Notes: generated from the letters alone by a model not told the origin. Counted from the stretch's first letter, positions 9,590 to 20,817 are shown. The stretch is 64,000 nt of DNA from Isochrysis galbana (GCA_018136815.1 CM030931.1:7212399-7276398); one strand, 5' to 3'. Program-made: numbers and translations.

Positions 9590-12500
9590 GTGGAAATCAA
9601 AGCCGCAGCTTGGATTGTAACGAGATGAACGAGATGTAACGAGATGGCCTGATGGCCCGACGACGAGATGAACGAGATGGCCTTGATGGCCCGACGAGAT
9701 GAACGAGATGGCCTTGATGGCCCGACGAGATGAACGAGATTTTCGGGTAACGGAACTGGACGAGGAGTTTCCCCACTAAGCTTGGTCGTAATGCGGTGAA
9801 ACCGATTTGCAGACAAGCGGGAAACCGGGGCGGAAGGAACTGGCAAGGAAGCCGGCAGGAAGGCAGAGGAAATGTCTTGGCAAGGCGACGGAGGCAGGAT
9901 TTTAACGGTAGACGGAGTGCAGAATTTTAACGGTAGGAAGGCAGGATATTTTTAACAGTAGGAAGGCAGGATTTTTACCGGTAGACGGAGTGCGGAATTT
10001 AACTGTAGAAGAAGAGCGGAGAGGAGAAGGAGCGGGGCTCGAACTGCAGAGCGCTCCGTCCGGACTCGAACTCGCGACCCAGAGCAAAAGGTTGGTGGAG
10101 GCGGTGGGTTGAACCACTATGCCACGCGAGAGTTTACGTAGCCATAGGGCCGATGGGAAGGGCTGAGAACCGCCCTATATACTCTGGGTTTTTTTCTCTT
10201 CTTTTTCACTTTTCTTCTTCTTTCTTCCTCTGTTCTTTTTACTGTTTACTGTTTTTCTTTTACTGTTATTTCTTTTTGCCTCTGTGGAAATCAACGCCTC
10301 AGCTTGGATTGTAACGAGATGAACGAGATGTAACGAGATGGCCTGATGGCCCGACGACGAGATGAACGAGATGGCCTTGATGGCCCGACGAGATGAACGA
10401 GATGGCCTTGATGGCCCGACGAGATGAACGAGATTTTCGGGTAACGGAACTGGACGAGGAGTTTCCCCACTAAGCTTGGTCGTAATGCGGTGAAACCGAT
10501 TTGCAGACAAGCGGGAAACCGGGGCGGAAGGAACTGGCAAGGAAGCCGGCAGGAAGGCAGAGGAAATGTCTTGGCAAGGCGACGGAGGCAGGATTTTAAC
10601 GGTAGACGGAGTGCAGAATTTTAACGGTAGGAAGGCAGGATATTTTTAACAGTAGGAAGGCAGGATTTTTACCGGTAGACGGAGTGCGGAATTTAACTGT
10701 AGAAGAAGAGCGGAGAGGAGAAGGAGCGGGGCTCGAACTGCAGAGCGCTCCGTCCGGACTCGAACTCGCGACCCAGAGCAAAAGGTTGGTGGAGGCGGTG
10801 GGTTGAACCACTATGCCACGCGAGAGTTTACGTAGCCATAGGGCCGATGGGAAGGGCTGAGAACCGCCCTATATACTCTGGGTTTTTTTCTCTTCTTTTT
10901 CACTTTTCTTCTTCTTTCTTCCTCTGTTCTTTTTACTGTTTACTGTTTTTCTTTTACTGTTATTTCTTTTTGCCTCTGAGACATCGCGAATGCGACACCC
11001 CCCGACTTAATCACGAGCGTCCTCGCGAGCCTTCTGCAAGCGGAATCCTTATGTCTCTAAATTGTGGAAATCAAAGCCGCAGCTTGGATTGTAACGAGAT
11101 GAACGAGATGTAACGAGATGGCCTGATGGCCCGACGACGAGATGAACGAGATGGCCTTGATGGCCCGACGAGATGAACGAGATGGCCTTGATGGCCCGAC
11201 GAGATGAACGAGATTTTCGGGTAACGGAACTGGACGAGGAGTTTCCCCACTAAGCTTGGTCGTAATGCGGTGAAACCGATTTGCAGACAAGCGGGAAACC
11301 GGGGCGGAAGGAACTGGCAAGGAAGCCGGCAGGAAGGCAGAGGAAATGTCTTGGCAAGGCGACGGAGGCAGGATTTTAACGGTAGACGGAGTGCAGAATT
11401 TTAACGGTAGGAAGGCAGGATATTTTTAACAGTAGGAAGGCAGGATTTTTACCGTAGAAGAAGAGCGTGGAATTTTAATGGTAGAAGAAGAGTGCGGAGA
11501 GGAGAAGGAGCGGGGCTCGAACTGCAGAGCGCTCCGTCCGGACTCGAACTCGCGACCCAGAGCAAAAGGTTGGTGGAGGCGGTGGGTTGAACCACTATGC
11601 CACGCGAGAGTTTACGTAGCCATAGGGCCGATGGGAAGGGCTGAGAACCGCCCTATATACTCTGGGTTTTTTTCTCTTCTTTTTCACTTTTCTTCTTCTT
11701 TCTTCCTCTGTTCTTTTTACTGTTTACTGTTTTTCTTTTACTGTTATTTCTTTTTGCCTCTGAGACATCGCGAATGCGACACCCCCCGACTTAATCACGA
11801 GCGTCCTCGCGAGCCTTCTGCAAGCGGAATCCTTATGTCTCTAAATTGTGGAAATCAACGCCGCAGCTTGGATTGTAACGAGATGAACGAGATGTAACGA
11901 GATGGCCTGATGGCCCGACGACGAGATGAACGAGATGGCCTTGATGGCCCGACGAGATGAACGAGATGGCCTTGATGGCCCGACGAGATGAACGAGATTT
12001 TCGGGTAACGGAACTGGACGAGGAGTTTCCCCACTAAGCTTGGTCGTAATGCGGTGAAACCGATTTGCAGACAAGCGGGAAACCGGGGCGGAAGGAACTG
12101 GCAAGGAAGCCGGCAGGAAGGCAGAGGAAATGTCTTGGCAAGGCGACGGAGGCAGGATTTTAACGGTAGACGGAGTGCAGAATTTTAACGGTAGGAAGGC
12201 AGGATATTTTTAACAGTAGGAAGGCAGGATTTTTACCGGTAGACGGAGTGCGGAATTTAACTGTAGAAGAAGAGCGGAGAGGAGAAGGAGCGGGGCTCGA
12301 ACTGCAGAGCGCTCCGTCCGGACTCGAACTCGCGACCCAGAGCAAAAGGTTGGTGGAGGCGGTGGGTTGAACCACTATGCCACGCGAGAGTTTACGTAGC
12401 CATAGGGCCGATGGGAAGGGCTGAGAACCGCCCTATATACTCTGGGTTTTTTTCTCTTCTTTTTCACTTTTCTTCTTCTTTCTTCCTCTGTTCTTTTTAC

Positions 12501-13340
12501 TGTTTACTGTTTTTCTTTTACTGTTATTTCTTTTTGCCTCTGAGACATCGCGAATGCGACACCCCCCGACTTAATCACGAGCGTCCTCGCGAGCCTTCTG
12601 CAAGCGGAATCCTTATGTCTCTAAATTGTGGAAATCAAAGCCGCAGCTTGGATTGTAACGAGATGAACGAGATGTAACGAGATGGCCTGATGGCCCGACG
12701 ACGAGATGAACGAGATGGCCTTGATGGCCCGACGAGATGAACGAGATGGCCTTGATGGCCCGACGAGATGAACGAGATTTTCGGGTAACGGAACTGGACG
12801 AGGAGTTTCCCCACTAAGCTTGGTCGTAATGCGGTGAAACCGATTTGCAGACAAGCGGGAAACCGGGGCGGAAGGAACTGGCAAGGAAGCCGGCAGGAAG
12901 GCAGAGGAAATGTCTTGGCAAGGCGACGGAGGCAGGATTTTAACGGTAGACGGAGTGCAGAATTTTAACGGTAGGAAGGCAGGATATTTTTAACAGTAGG
13001 AAGGCAGGATTTTTACCGGTAGACGGAGTGCGGAATTTAACTGTAGAAGAAGAGCGGAGAGGAGAAGGAGCGGGGCTCGAACTGCAGAGCGCTCCGTCCG
13101 GACTCGAACTCGCGACCCAGAGCAAAAGGTTGGTGGAGGCGGTGGGTTGAACCACTATGCCACGCGAGAGTTTACGTAGCCATAGGGCCGATGGGAAGGG
13201 CTGAGAACCGCCCTATATACTCTGGGTTTTTTTCTCTTCTTTTTCACTTTTCTTCTTCTTTCTTCCTCTGTTCTTTTTACTGTTTACTGTTTTTCTTTTA
13301 CTGTTATTTCTTTTTGCCTCTGAGACATCGCGAATGCGAC
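9590..13340 (-). repeat. tandem array of five ~780-bp units with tRNA-like Pol III promoters
   Basis: Units begin with GTGGAAATC at 9590, 10284, 11064, 11848 and 12628 (spacing 694, 780, 784, 780; the last unit is truncated near 13340). They are nearly identical. Each holds three GATGAACGAGATGGCC-type subrepeats, AAGGCAGGAT/GTAGACGGAGTGC subrepeats, a minus-strand tRNA-like segment with box A TGGCATAGTGG and box B GTTCGAGTC, an upstream TATATA, and a pyrimidine-rich tract. The first junction lacks an 86-bp segment (GAGACATCGCGAATG to CTCTAAATT) present at later junctions. The open frames inside each unit are repeat-encoded and not convincing genes. Confidence 0.9.
10035..10160 (-). promoter_or_regulatory. 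tRNA-like Pol III promoter (one per array unit)
   Basis: Minus-strand reading gives TATATAGGGCGG upstream, then TGGCATAGTGGTTC (box A) and GCGAGTTCGAGTCCGG (box B) about 45 bases later, as in tRNA genes and tRNA-derived SINEs. A full cloverleaf does not close, so this is tRNA-like rather than a functional tRNA. Equivalent positions recur in the units at about 10740-10840, 11520-11620, 12300-12400 and 13080-13180. Confidence 0.65.
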
Positions 13341-14450
13341 AGGGAGAGAAGGGGGCGGGGGGGGCGCTACCGGGGGAAGTTCGAGACATCTCCGACGCTG
13401 CTCGCCAGATCATCGCCAGATCGGCGCCGGGGCCGCTGCTTTTCCTCCGATGCGCCACATGAACACCAGGCACTCGTACAGATGCTCTATGCTCTCTCGA
13501 TGGAGCTGGTTCTCCAGAATGACCTTTCTCTATGTAACCTCAAAATCCGGTGGCGTCACCACATAAGTGAAGGGGCGACGGAGGGGCGAGAAACTCTGCC
13601 GCCTCACTAGGGGGGGGGGGAACGCTGCGCCACCGAATGAAGGTCTAGAATGCTCAGTCCCCACCAGAAGGCAGGGCTGAGGATGGTTGTGCAGGCCCAC
13701 CCCCACCCAGGGGTGTCTGCGATGGAGGGAGGGGGGCGCGAGGCCCTCATTGCCATTGCCATTGGCCCCTACTTACTACTTATAAAAGTAGGTTGGCGAT
13801 CTTGCTAGAAAGGCAGTGGGTACCGGACCCGCAGTAGGTGTTTAGCCACGAATCTTCAGATGCTTTTTTTACACGTTGTGAACGACCAACGAGCAAACGT
13901 ACACATGAGCAAACTCCACCCAAAAGCTGCAGCAACAAGAGGCAAGAGATGCTCACTTGAAGTAGATAGAAGAATTGAGACCCAAAGACACATCCGCATG
14001 AAAAGCCGCCAAGTGCCCGCCTAGCATGACGGCTAAGCCTAAAGGCTCAGCCAGACATAGCACGAGCAGCAAGGTCAGTAGGGTGCCTTCCCTCTATCAT
14101 AACAAGCACTGCCGAGAAGAAGTGCCTTCGAGATCTTTGAGGTAGCACAGCCCACGTCATTGTTGACCTATACCACGAATGGACGAAACCCGCAGAGAGA
14201 CCGAGTATCGGCAGCAGCCCAGTGGTTCCCGACGCATCGGTTGCACACCAATTGTAGGGATAGTCCATTTATAGTTAGAGCGCAACGAGTCACCACAGAT
14301 GGATGCCATGAACGTGCACTGCCGTGTCTGCACGCGGAGCGTAGAAGGAGGAAGAGCGACTCGTATCCCCCCTTGGCGCCGTGGACGTCGGGGCCATGCC
14401 AATCATTGAATAGGTCATAGATGAGGCGCAGACCAAATTTACAGGGTGAT
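13340..14450. other. intergenic with a dispersed-element end at 13640-13797
   Basis: A relic of the GC-rich dispersed element ends at TATAAAAGTAGGTTG (13797), with ACGAATCTTCAGATG and a T-run at 13850-13872. Short frames at 13380-13610 and 14047-14500 have no recognisable family. Confidence 0.45.
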
Positions 14451-14459
14451 GGCCTCCTC

Positions 14460-15566
14460 TCACCGCTTGAAGAGGCGCAAGAGCTTCTCGACGGATGCGA
14501 CACTCTCAGATGCGAGACCGACTGATGACTGCTTGGCTGCTGAAGTGAGCTGTCCGATAAGCCGAGCGCTCTCGTGAGCGTCGTGCGGCAGGTCGGTTTC
14601 CGTGCTGCAAGGATCCTCGCGCCTCAGGAGAGAGACAACCTTTCCAATCACGATGAGCGTGGGCGACTTGAGGCCGGCAGCCTCGACAGAAGTAGCTAAG
14701 TCACTGAGATCGGCGTCGACAACCCGCTGGGTGCTAGTGGTGCCGTCCTGCACTGCAACTGCAGGGGTCGTTGCCGGAAGACCGGCGGAAATCAGCCCCG
14801 CAGCGAACTGGGGCAGAGTAGATAGGCCCATGTACACAACGAGCGTCTGGGAAGGGTCGGCAAGGACCTCCCATTGGTACCGATCCTCGACGGATGCAGA
14901 GTTCTCGGAGCGCGCATGGCCAGTGACAAAGCGGACAGAGTCAGCGTAGTCGCGGTGTGTGAGCGGCACGCGAAGTGCCGCCGCGATGCCCGATGCCGCG
15001 GTGATGCCGGGCACGATCTGTACTGGCACGCCGCGCGCCTCAAGGTACTCGAGCTCCTCTCCGCCACGCCCGAAGACAGTCGGGTCGCCGCCCTTGAGGC
15101 GGACGACCGTCTTGCCCGAGGTGGCATAAAGGTGGAGCAGGCGATGAATTTCCTCCTGCGGGCGCGTGTGCAGGCCCGCCTCCTTACCCACATAGAGCAT
15201 TGCTGCGTCCTCCGAGACGAGCGACAGCACTTCGGGCGAGATGAGCCGGTCATAGAGCACAAGGTCGGCTGAGCGCATCAAGCGCAACGCCTTCATCGTG
15301 AGAAGCTCAACGTCACCTGGTCCGACACCGACGAGATAGACGGAGGAGGCGGGGGGCTTCTGGCCAGCCTCTCCCTTCTCTTCCATGCGCGTGCGTCGCA
15401 TCCGCTGCTCAGCCGCTGCCTCGGCCACCGTCCGGAAGGCGAAGGAGGCGTCATCAGCAGTTGGCGCGCACATCTGCGCGGCGGGCCAGGCGCTGCGCGG
15501 GCTGAGGGCGTGGAGCGGCGCTCCAGCGAGCAGCCCAAGGGCGAAAGTCACGGTAAGCGCGAGCAT
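14460..15566 (-). CDS. uroporphyrinogen-III C-methyltransferase, plastid-targeted
   Basis: This single exon encodes 368 aa from the chosen ATG (MLALTVTFALGLLAGAPLHA); the frame is open to 15626, but the later Met gives a clean signal peptide. The enzyme transfers two methyl groups from S-adenosylmethionine to uroporphyrinogen III, making precorrin-2 for siroheme, the cofactor of nitrite and sulfite reductases. Visible SUMT motifs: VYLVGVGPGDVELLTMKAL (SAM site), SADLVLYDRLIS, VVRLKGGDPTVFGRGGEE, VPGITAASG, LTHRDYADSVRFVTGH, and VVYMGLSTL. No siroheme ferrochelatase or dehydrogenase domain is fused. The signal peptide plus a Ser/Arg/Ala-rich stretch before the catalytic domain fits import into a secondary plastid. 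The C-terminal tail of about 60 residues is unconserved. Confidence 0.93.
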   Translation of the reverse strand: MLALTVTFALGLLAGAPLHALSPRSAWPAAQMCAPTADDASFAFRTVAEAAAEQRMRRTRMEEKGEAGQKPPASSVYLVGVGPGDVELLTMKALRLMRSADLVLYDRLISPEVLSLVSEDAAMLYVGKEAGLHTRPQEEIHRLLHLYATSGKTVVRLKGGDPTVFGRGGEELEYLEARGVPVQIVPGITAASGIAAALRVPLTHRDYADSVRFVTGHARSENSASVEDRYQWEVLADPSQTLVVYMGLSTLPQFAAGLISAGLPATTPAVAVQDGTTSTQRVVDADLSDLATSVEAAGLKSPTLIVIGKVVSLLRREDPCSTETDLPHDAHESARLIGQLTSAAKQSSVGLASESVASVEKLLRLFKR

Positions 15567-16300
15567 CGGCCGGAGGGGGGGAACGAGAGGGAGGCTGGGG
15601 AGGAAAAGAGGCAGGGAGGGCGACACGCGGAGCAGGGGAGGAAAGGGGCCAAGGGGAGGTTTTTTATTTTCACTCTACCTTCGAGCATAGTAAGGGTGCA
15701 CCATAGGAGTAGAGAAAACGAGAAAACAAGGATTTTTGCCTTCTACATTTTCTACATAAGCCGACTCCCACACCTTGACAGATGGTTTCTTAAGTTGGGT
15801 TTCTTAGAAGCCGTGGGCTCTTTACTATTTAGTAGCACTACGTAATTTCTTAATGTTACATGAACGCATGTGTGGGGCTCTCCTCCACGGGCCACGGGCA
15901 CTGTGCAAGCACAAGCCAAGGAGCGCGCATCACAGGCCCTCTCCTCCCTGCTCCTCTCACTCCTCTCGATCCTCGCTCTTCTCCTCAAATTTCTGCTCAC
16001 AATAGGCCAGCAATTTGTCTTCCTGGCGCAGCGACCGGGCTCCCAAGGGACTCAATTATAGTATTATAGCGTTATGTTTCCAGCGTAGACATTCGGGATT
16101 CGGGTATTCTTGTTTAAAAACCTTTTAATATTCTTACTGCTTACTGCACTCGCGGCGAATGGAACCACTACCTACTGCACGTAGCATGTAGCATACTTTC
16201 TACACCCCCACTCTCCCGGCCCTTCTTCCCCCCGCCATCGGGCGGCTCCCCCCGTACACTAATACTAGGGGGATTGGGGTGAAGGGCTAACTAAGATATG
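15567..16300. other. intergenic, no gene recognised
   Basis: The stretch is relatively A/T-rich (15660-15860) and has short frames only. Confidence 0.4.
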
Positions 16301-16439
16301 AAGATATGGCATATGATATGGTCCGGTGGCCCGCGGCCCCCCCCCCGGTGATCCGTTCCCCCCTTCCTCCTATGCCTCCCGGGTGGACGGCGGCCTCGAT
16401 CCCGACTTTTCCTGTAAACAAACGCGTTCTCCGCGCGAT

Positions 16440-16813
16440 CTCTCCCCTCTCCTGCGGCACGCGCGATGACGGCGCCTGCGGCAGGCCTCCAGCTGCCCTC
16501 AGGCGACCCCTGGCTGGAGGCTATTGGAGGCCAGCTCAGGGGGCAGAGGAGGCTGGGGCTGGGCCCTGGCCTCCCCTGCCTCTCCCTCGCTGGCGCTCCT
16601 GAGCCTCTGGGCCCCCCACGCTGCACCTATCTGCCTGTCGACCAGGGGGGGGAGGGGGGGTTGGAGCGTTGGAGCAATGGGCTAGCCACGACTGGCCAGG
16701 ATGGGCGAATGGGGCGAGCCCGTGGGGAAGGAAGTGGGTCAGTAGGGCAGTGTGCTCCTGGTAAGCCATCAGGCATGCCAGGAGGATGGGTGGTTCCTCC
16801 CCCATGGCAGGGG
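16440..16813. repeat. partial GC-rich dispersed element
   Basis: It contains CAGCTCAGGGGGCAGAGGAG and TGGCCTCCCCTGCCTCTCCC, which recur with small changes at 20455-20520, 27750-27800 (inverted), 47560-47640 (inverted), 55900-55970 (inverted) and near 56860. It abuts the gag-like duplication at 16814. Confidence 0.7.
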
Positions 16814-17609
16814 TGTCGGAGCGGAGCTCGTTTCCTCAGCGGAAACGAGCCGCGGAGGCGCACCGGCGGCTAGCGCGGCGCACGGCTCACCCGGGGAGCC
16901 CGGGACGGGCTCATCGGGGGAACGGGGAGGGCAAATGACGGGCATGTGAAGTGGACGGGGAAGTGGCACGGAACGCGAATCGGAGGGACGGAGGATGTAG
17001 GGAAGGGCGCGGCGAGCAGATACCGCTTGATTGGGACTCGTAGGGACTCGTAGACTCGAAAGGATGACTCGGAAGACTCGGGGCTTGGGGGTACTCAGGG
17101 GGCTGCAGGTCGCCAACAGGCGATACCACGACACACAACACGCCGCCAGACAACCTGAACAAGTTCACATCTCAACAAGTTGACCTCTCAACATGTTGAC
17201 CTCTCAACATGTTGACCTCTCAACATGTTGACCTCTCAACAAGTTGACCTCTCAACAAGTTGACCTCTCAACAAGTTGACCTCTCAACAAGTTGACCTCT
17301 CAACAAGTTGACCCCTCAACAAGTTGACTTTAACCACTGAACAAGTTGGCTCCACTCACCGAACAAGTTGGTTCCCGCCTGAACAAGTCGTGAACAAGTT
17401 GGTTCCACCCTCAACAAGTTAATTCCAGGTAAAAATAAAACTCAATTCCTTCGATTTTCGAGACGAAAATCGGCGAACCCGAACTTGAGCCCAGGGGAAA
17501 TCCAAATCAACTCGCCTGGAGCGACCACGACGAACCTAGAAGACGGTGGATAACGAGGAAGGCTCGTACTCAGGCCGAAACATTCTTGCCCAAAGAGTCT
17601 GGATACAAC
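16814..17609 (-). repeat. gag-like element 5' part, copy A (truncated)
   Basis: The stretch 16814-17609 is a near-identical direct duplicate of 18254-19166. Read on the minus strand it contains a leader, a minisatellite of CTCAACAAGTTGACCT-type 16-mers (about 17168-17345), then a coding start MSWYRLLATCSPLSTPKPRV followed by a Pro/Ser-rich protein that is cut at EETSSAPT where another repeat begins. The 112-bp length difference from copy B comes mostly from minisatellite units. Confidence 0.8.
17168..17345. repeat. 16-bp minisatellite (CTCAACAAGTTGACCT)
   Basis: About eleven 16-mers alternate between AACAAGTTG and AACATGTTG cores; both cores are short near-palindromes. The same array is longer in the second copy at 18605-18890. 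Confidence 0.9.
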
Positions 17610-18574
17610 ACCCCCCGACTCAAATCGAGACGTCTCCCGATGTCGAGCCGAAGACAGAAGACTACGTCAAGACGTATGCGGAGACTGAAGAAACTGAGGG
17701 AGAACGTAACCCATGGATCCATTTGTTGATCAACGGCCCGGGCGGCTGCAGCCGGCGGCGAGGCGACTGAATTTTGGCGCCCATGCCAATATCCCGATCG
17801 GGGTGGCGGGGCGTATTCTTCGTAAGGCGGGGGGTCGAACGGGGGGACCGATCGCACGGAGGCGGCGTCATCCGCCGCGCTCACCACGGAGGGAGCGAGG
17901 GAGGTATGGACACTTGGCAACGGATCGGCGAAAGAAAGTAGCGCGAAGACCGGCGGTGGGTCTTCGGCTACGGGTGGTGCGATGCCCGCTCCCGTGAGGG
18001 GAGTGAAGTCGGGGCCACACGGGGTTGGCGCGGCTTCGGTGGGCGGAGGCGCCACTTGGGCGGACTTGGGCGGTGCTGGAAGGAGGAGTTCTTCAAGGGG
18101 AGAGGCGGAGCTCTTTGGAGCTCCAACCTCGGCTTGGGGTGGCTTGGGTTCGGATGGGGCATCGGGTGATTCTTGGGCGGGGGATGAAAGGTCCTCTCCA
18201 CCTTGGAAACTCGGAGGGGCGACGGCCGAAGGCGCGAGCGCCGATTTTGTGCTTGTCGGAGCGGAGCTCGTTTCCTCAGCGGAAACGAGCCGCGGAGGCG
18301 CACCGGCGGCTAGCGCGGCGCACGGCTCACCCGGGGAGCCCGGGACGGGCTCATCGGGGGAACGGGGAGGGCAAATGACGGGCATGTGAAGTGGACGGGG
18401 AAGTGGCACGGAACGCGAATCGGAGGGACGGAGGATGTAGGGAAGGGCGCGGCGAGCAGATACCGCTTGATTGGGACTCGTAGGGACTCGTAGACTCGAA
18501 AGGATGACTCGGAAGACTCGGGGCTTGGGGGTACTCAGGGGGCTGCAGGTCGCCAACAGGCGATACCACGACAC
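17570..18574 (-). CDS. gag-like proline-rich protein of a repeat family
   Basis: This single open frame of 334 aa has the N-terminus MSWYRLLATCSPLSTP, then a long Pro/Ser/Ala-rich disordered region, then VPPFDPPPYEEYAPPP followed by RAVDQQMD. The PPPY matches the PPxY form of Gag late-domain motifs. A homologous block (PPYEEF, PPP, MDQQVQ) recurs on the plus strand right after the assembly gap at 63590. The N-terminal half is duplicated at 16814-17134, and a diverged relative (SALAAGAP) is at 19215-19550. I infer a retrotransposon gag-type gene cut short at its 3' end by the tandem duplication. No protease, reverse transcriptase or RNase H is present here. It could instead be another repetitive disordered protein. 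Confidence 0.45.
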   Translation of the reverse strand: MSWYRLLATCSPLSTPKPRVFRVILSSLRVPTSPNQAVSARRALPYILRPSDSRSVPLPRPLHMPVICPPRSPDEPVPGSPGEPCAALAAGAPPRLVSAEETSSAPTSTKSALAPSAVAPPSFQGGEDLSSPAQESPDAPSEPKPPQAEVGAPKSSASPLEELLLPAPPKSAQVAPPPTEAAPTPCGPDFTPLTGAGIAPPVAEDPPPVFALLSFADPLPSVHTSLAPSVVSAADDAASVRSVPPFDPPPYEEYAPPPRSGYWHGRQNSVASPPAAAARAVDQQMDPWVTFSLSFFSLRIRLDVVFCLRLDIGRRLDLSRGVLYPDSLGKNVSA

Positions 18575-19166
18575 ACAACACGCCGCCAGACAACCTGAAC
18601 AAGTTCACATCTCAACAAGTTGACCTCTCAACATGTTGACCTCTCAACATGTTGACCTCTCAACATGTTGACCTCTCAACAAGTTGACCTCTCAACAAGT
18701 TGACCTCTCAACAAGTTGACCTCTCAACAAGTTGACCTCTCAACAAGTTGACCCCTCAATCAACAAGTTGACCTCTCCACAAGTTGACCTCTCCACATGT
18801 TGACCTCTCAACAAGTTGACCCCTCAACAAGTTGACCTCTCCACATGTTGACCTCTCAACAAGTTGACCTCTCAACAAGTTGACTTTAACCACTGAACAA
18901 GTTGGCTCCACTCACCGAACAAGTTGGTTCCCGCCTGAACAAGTCGTGAACAAGTTGGTTCCACCCTCAACAAGTTAATTCCAGGTAAAAATAAAACTCA
19001 ATTCCTTCGATTTTCGAGACGAAAATCGGCGAACCCGAACTTGAGCCCAGGGGGAATCCAAATCAACTCGCCTGGAGCGACCACGACGAACCTAGAAGAC
19101 GGTGGATAACGAGGAAGGCTCGTACTCAGGCCGAAACATTCTTGCCCAAAGAGTCTGGATACAACA
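18254..19166 (-). repeat. gag-like element 5' part, copy B
   Basis: This is the upstream (minus-strand) copy, with the minisatellite at 18605-18890 and leader to 19166. It is contiguous with the longest gag-like reading frame. The end shared with copy A is CTGGATACAACA. Confidence 0.8.
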
Positions 19167-19214
19167 AGGGGAGGAGTGGAGAGGGGAGAGGGGGGGGGGG
19201 TGCCCCCCCATGGG

Positions 19215-19584
19215 TCAACCTGTCAGAGCAAGGCTCATCTCACTCTTGGAGATTGCCTGCGAGGGCGCGCCGGCAGCTAGCGCGGAATGCGGTTCTTGCG
19301 GGGAGCTCATGGAGCTTTCCTCGAGGTTGACTACGGGCATGGTGATCGACGCACGACGCATGACGCATGGAGGGCGCGGAAGTGCGGAAGGAGGCTTGTG
19401 GGAGGTGGTGGCAGGCGACTGGGGGTGGCTCAGACGCGTGCTTGACTTGTATTGACTCGTTGGCTCGGGGTATAGACTCGGGAACTCGGGGGGACTCGCT
19501 TGGAAACACGACGAAGTTGCTACAAAAAGCTCGAGGACAAAGAGCCACACAAACTAAAGCAAACGGGGCGAAAACTAACCACAC
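19215..19584 (-). pseudogene. diverged gag-like relative, fragment
   Basis: Minus-strand translation contains PQEPHSALAAGAPSQAISKS, matching PGEPCAALAAGAPPRLVSAE of the 17570-18574 protein, and a Ser/Pro-rich start with the same TPxxPxV flavour. It is a third, older copy placed in series with the other two. Confidence 0.5.
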
Positions 19585-19589
19585 CTGGA

Positions 19590-20000
19590 CGGACGGTCAG
19601 GCGTCGGCACCAGGGCAACTCAGCAACGCGCAGACATGCGATAGAGGGGAGGCCGACACAACGAGGGCAGATCTCGTTGGGGAGATATGACCGATAGACG
19701 AGAGAAGACAACAGACGGTCATGGAACTTTTGATGACATCGAGAGAAGGTAAGAGAAGAGGGCCGGAGGCGACGGACGGCACACCGAGGGAAAGAACCTG
19801 CCGCGGGGGGGGGGCGAGGGACCGAAGGCACGGCGGGGCCGCGTGGGAGGGCGCGAGGCCAATCTCGGAGCGAGATCGCGTCCTTTCCCTCGCGGAGCGC
19901 GGAGAGACCCCCCACGAGATATGCCCGTACACCTTGCGCGTGCTGTTGTCACAGATACATACTACTATGTACTATGCACCCCTCCACATCTCCCCCCTCG
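19590..20000. other. intergenic, no gene recognised
   Basis: Open frames on both strands lack family motifs; I see only a G-run at 19806-19813. Confidence 0.35.
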
Positions 20001-20790
20001 CATGCCCCCGGCTCCCATTCTAACTCCCCACAAGTTAAAATGGGGGAAAACCCATTGGGGCGGACCGGTCGACGCCGGCCGACTCTCCGGGAAAAAGCAC
20101 CGGGGGGGGGGGGGAGGAACCTCTCGTCAAAAAAGAAGAACGGCCCTTACAGCTCTCGCCGCGAGCTGTCCTCGAGAAATAAAAGACTGCGCCTCGAGAT
20201 ACCTGCCACAGTGGTTCCCGTAGGCGTCTTGAGTCTCTCCCTCCTCGTCTTCCTCCTGTCGCCAGCCGCCCCCCTCTGCCCATTTGCTAACGCAAATGGG
20301 TCTCGTTTCTCACCACACTCCATCGGGGGGGGTGCAAATCCCCCCCTCTCCCTCGTTCCATTCTCTTCCGCCCCGGTCCCTGCGGCGCGTCGCCATGCGG
20401 CGCGCCATGGCCTGCTCTCAGAGGTCCTTCAGGGGCGCCCAGAGGACCAGCAGGGGCAGCTCAGGGGGCAGTGGAGGCTGGGGCTCAGCCCCTGGCCCCC
20501 CTGCCTCTCCCTCGCTCGCCTCGCTGGCCTTGGGTGCATCCCTAAGGCCCCTGTCTGCCTGGCGACCAGGGATGGGGGGGGAGTCAGTACGAGGGCAGGC
20601 CCATGCGGGCCTGGGAGTGCGGCTCGCGACCCGCGCCCACTAGGGGTCTGGGCTGAATTGATGAGTGCCCTGCCCCTGCCAGAGGGCAGGGGCTGGGGTT
20701 GAATGTACGGGCCCACCCCGGGGGGTGTCCGCGATGGAGAGAGGGGGGCGCGAGGCCCCCATTGACCCCCACTTATAAAAGTAGGTTGAT
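20000..20790 (-). repeat. GC-rich dispersed element, full copy 1
   Basis: The element runs from near CCCATTCTAACTCCCCACAA to TATAAAAGTAGGTTG and contains TTTGCTAACGCAAATGGG (a palindrome), CATCGGGGGGGG and CAGCTCAGGGGGCAGTGGAG. The same ~780-bp sequence is present inverted at 27470-28260. There is no convincing protein. It is given as minus because its start-like end (CAACCTACTTTTATAAG) lies at 20790. Confidence 0.8.
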
Positions 20791-20817
20791 CAGGGAGTGG
20801 TTATAACTAGACACATA

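Noticed and set aside
10035-13180. Functional tRNA genes in the tandem array
   Set aside because: Box A and B are good, but acceptor, D and T stems do not pair into a cloverleaf; tRNA-like promoter only.
17168-17345. Regular 16-mer array resembling a CRISPR
   Set aside because: There are no unique spacers between repeats; units are contiguous, in a eukaryotic repeat, so it is a minisatellite.
16814-19166. Two long direct repeats as LTRs of a retrotransposon
   Set aside because: The repeats include the coding start of the gag-like frame and lack TG...CA ends or a primer-binding site between them; a tandem duplication explains them better.
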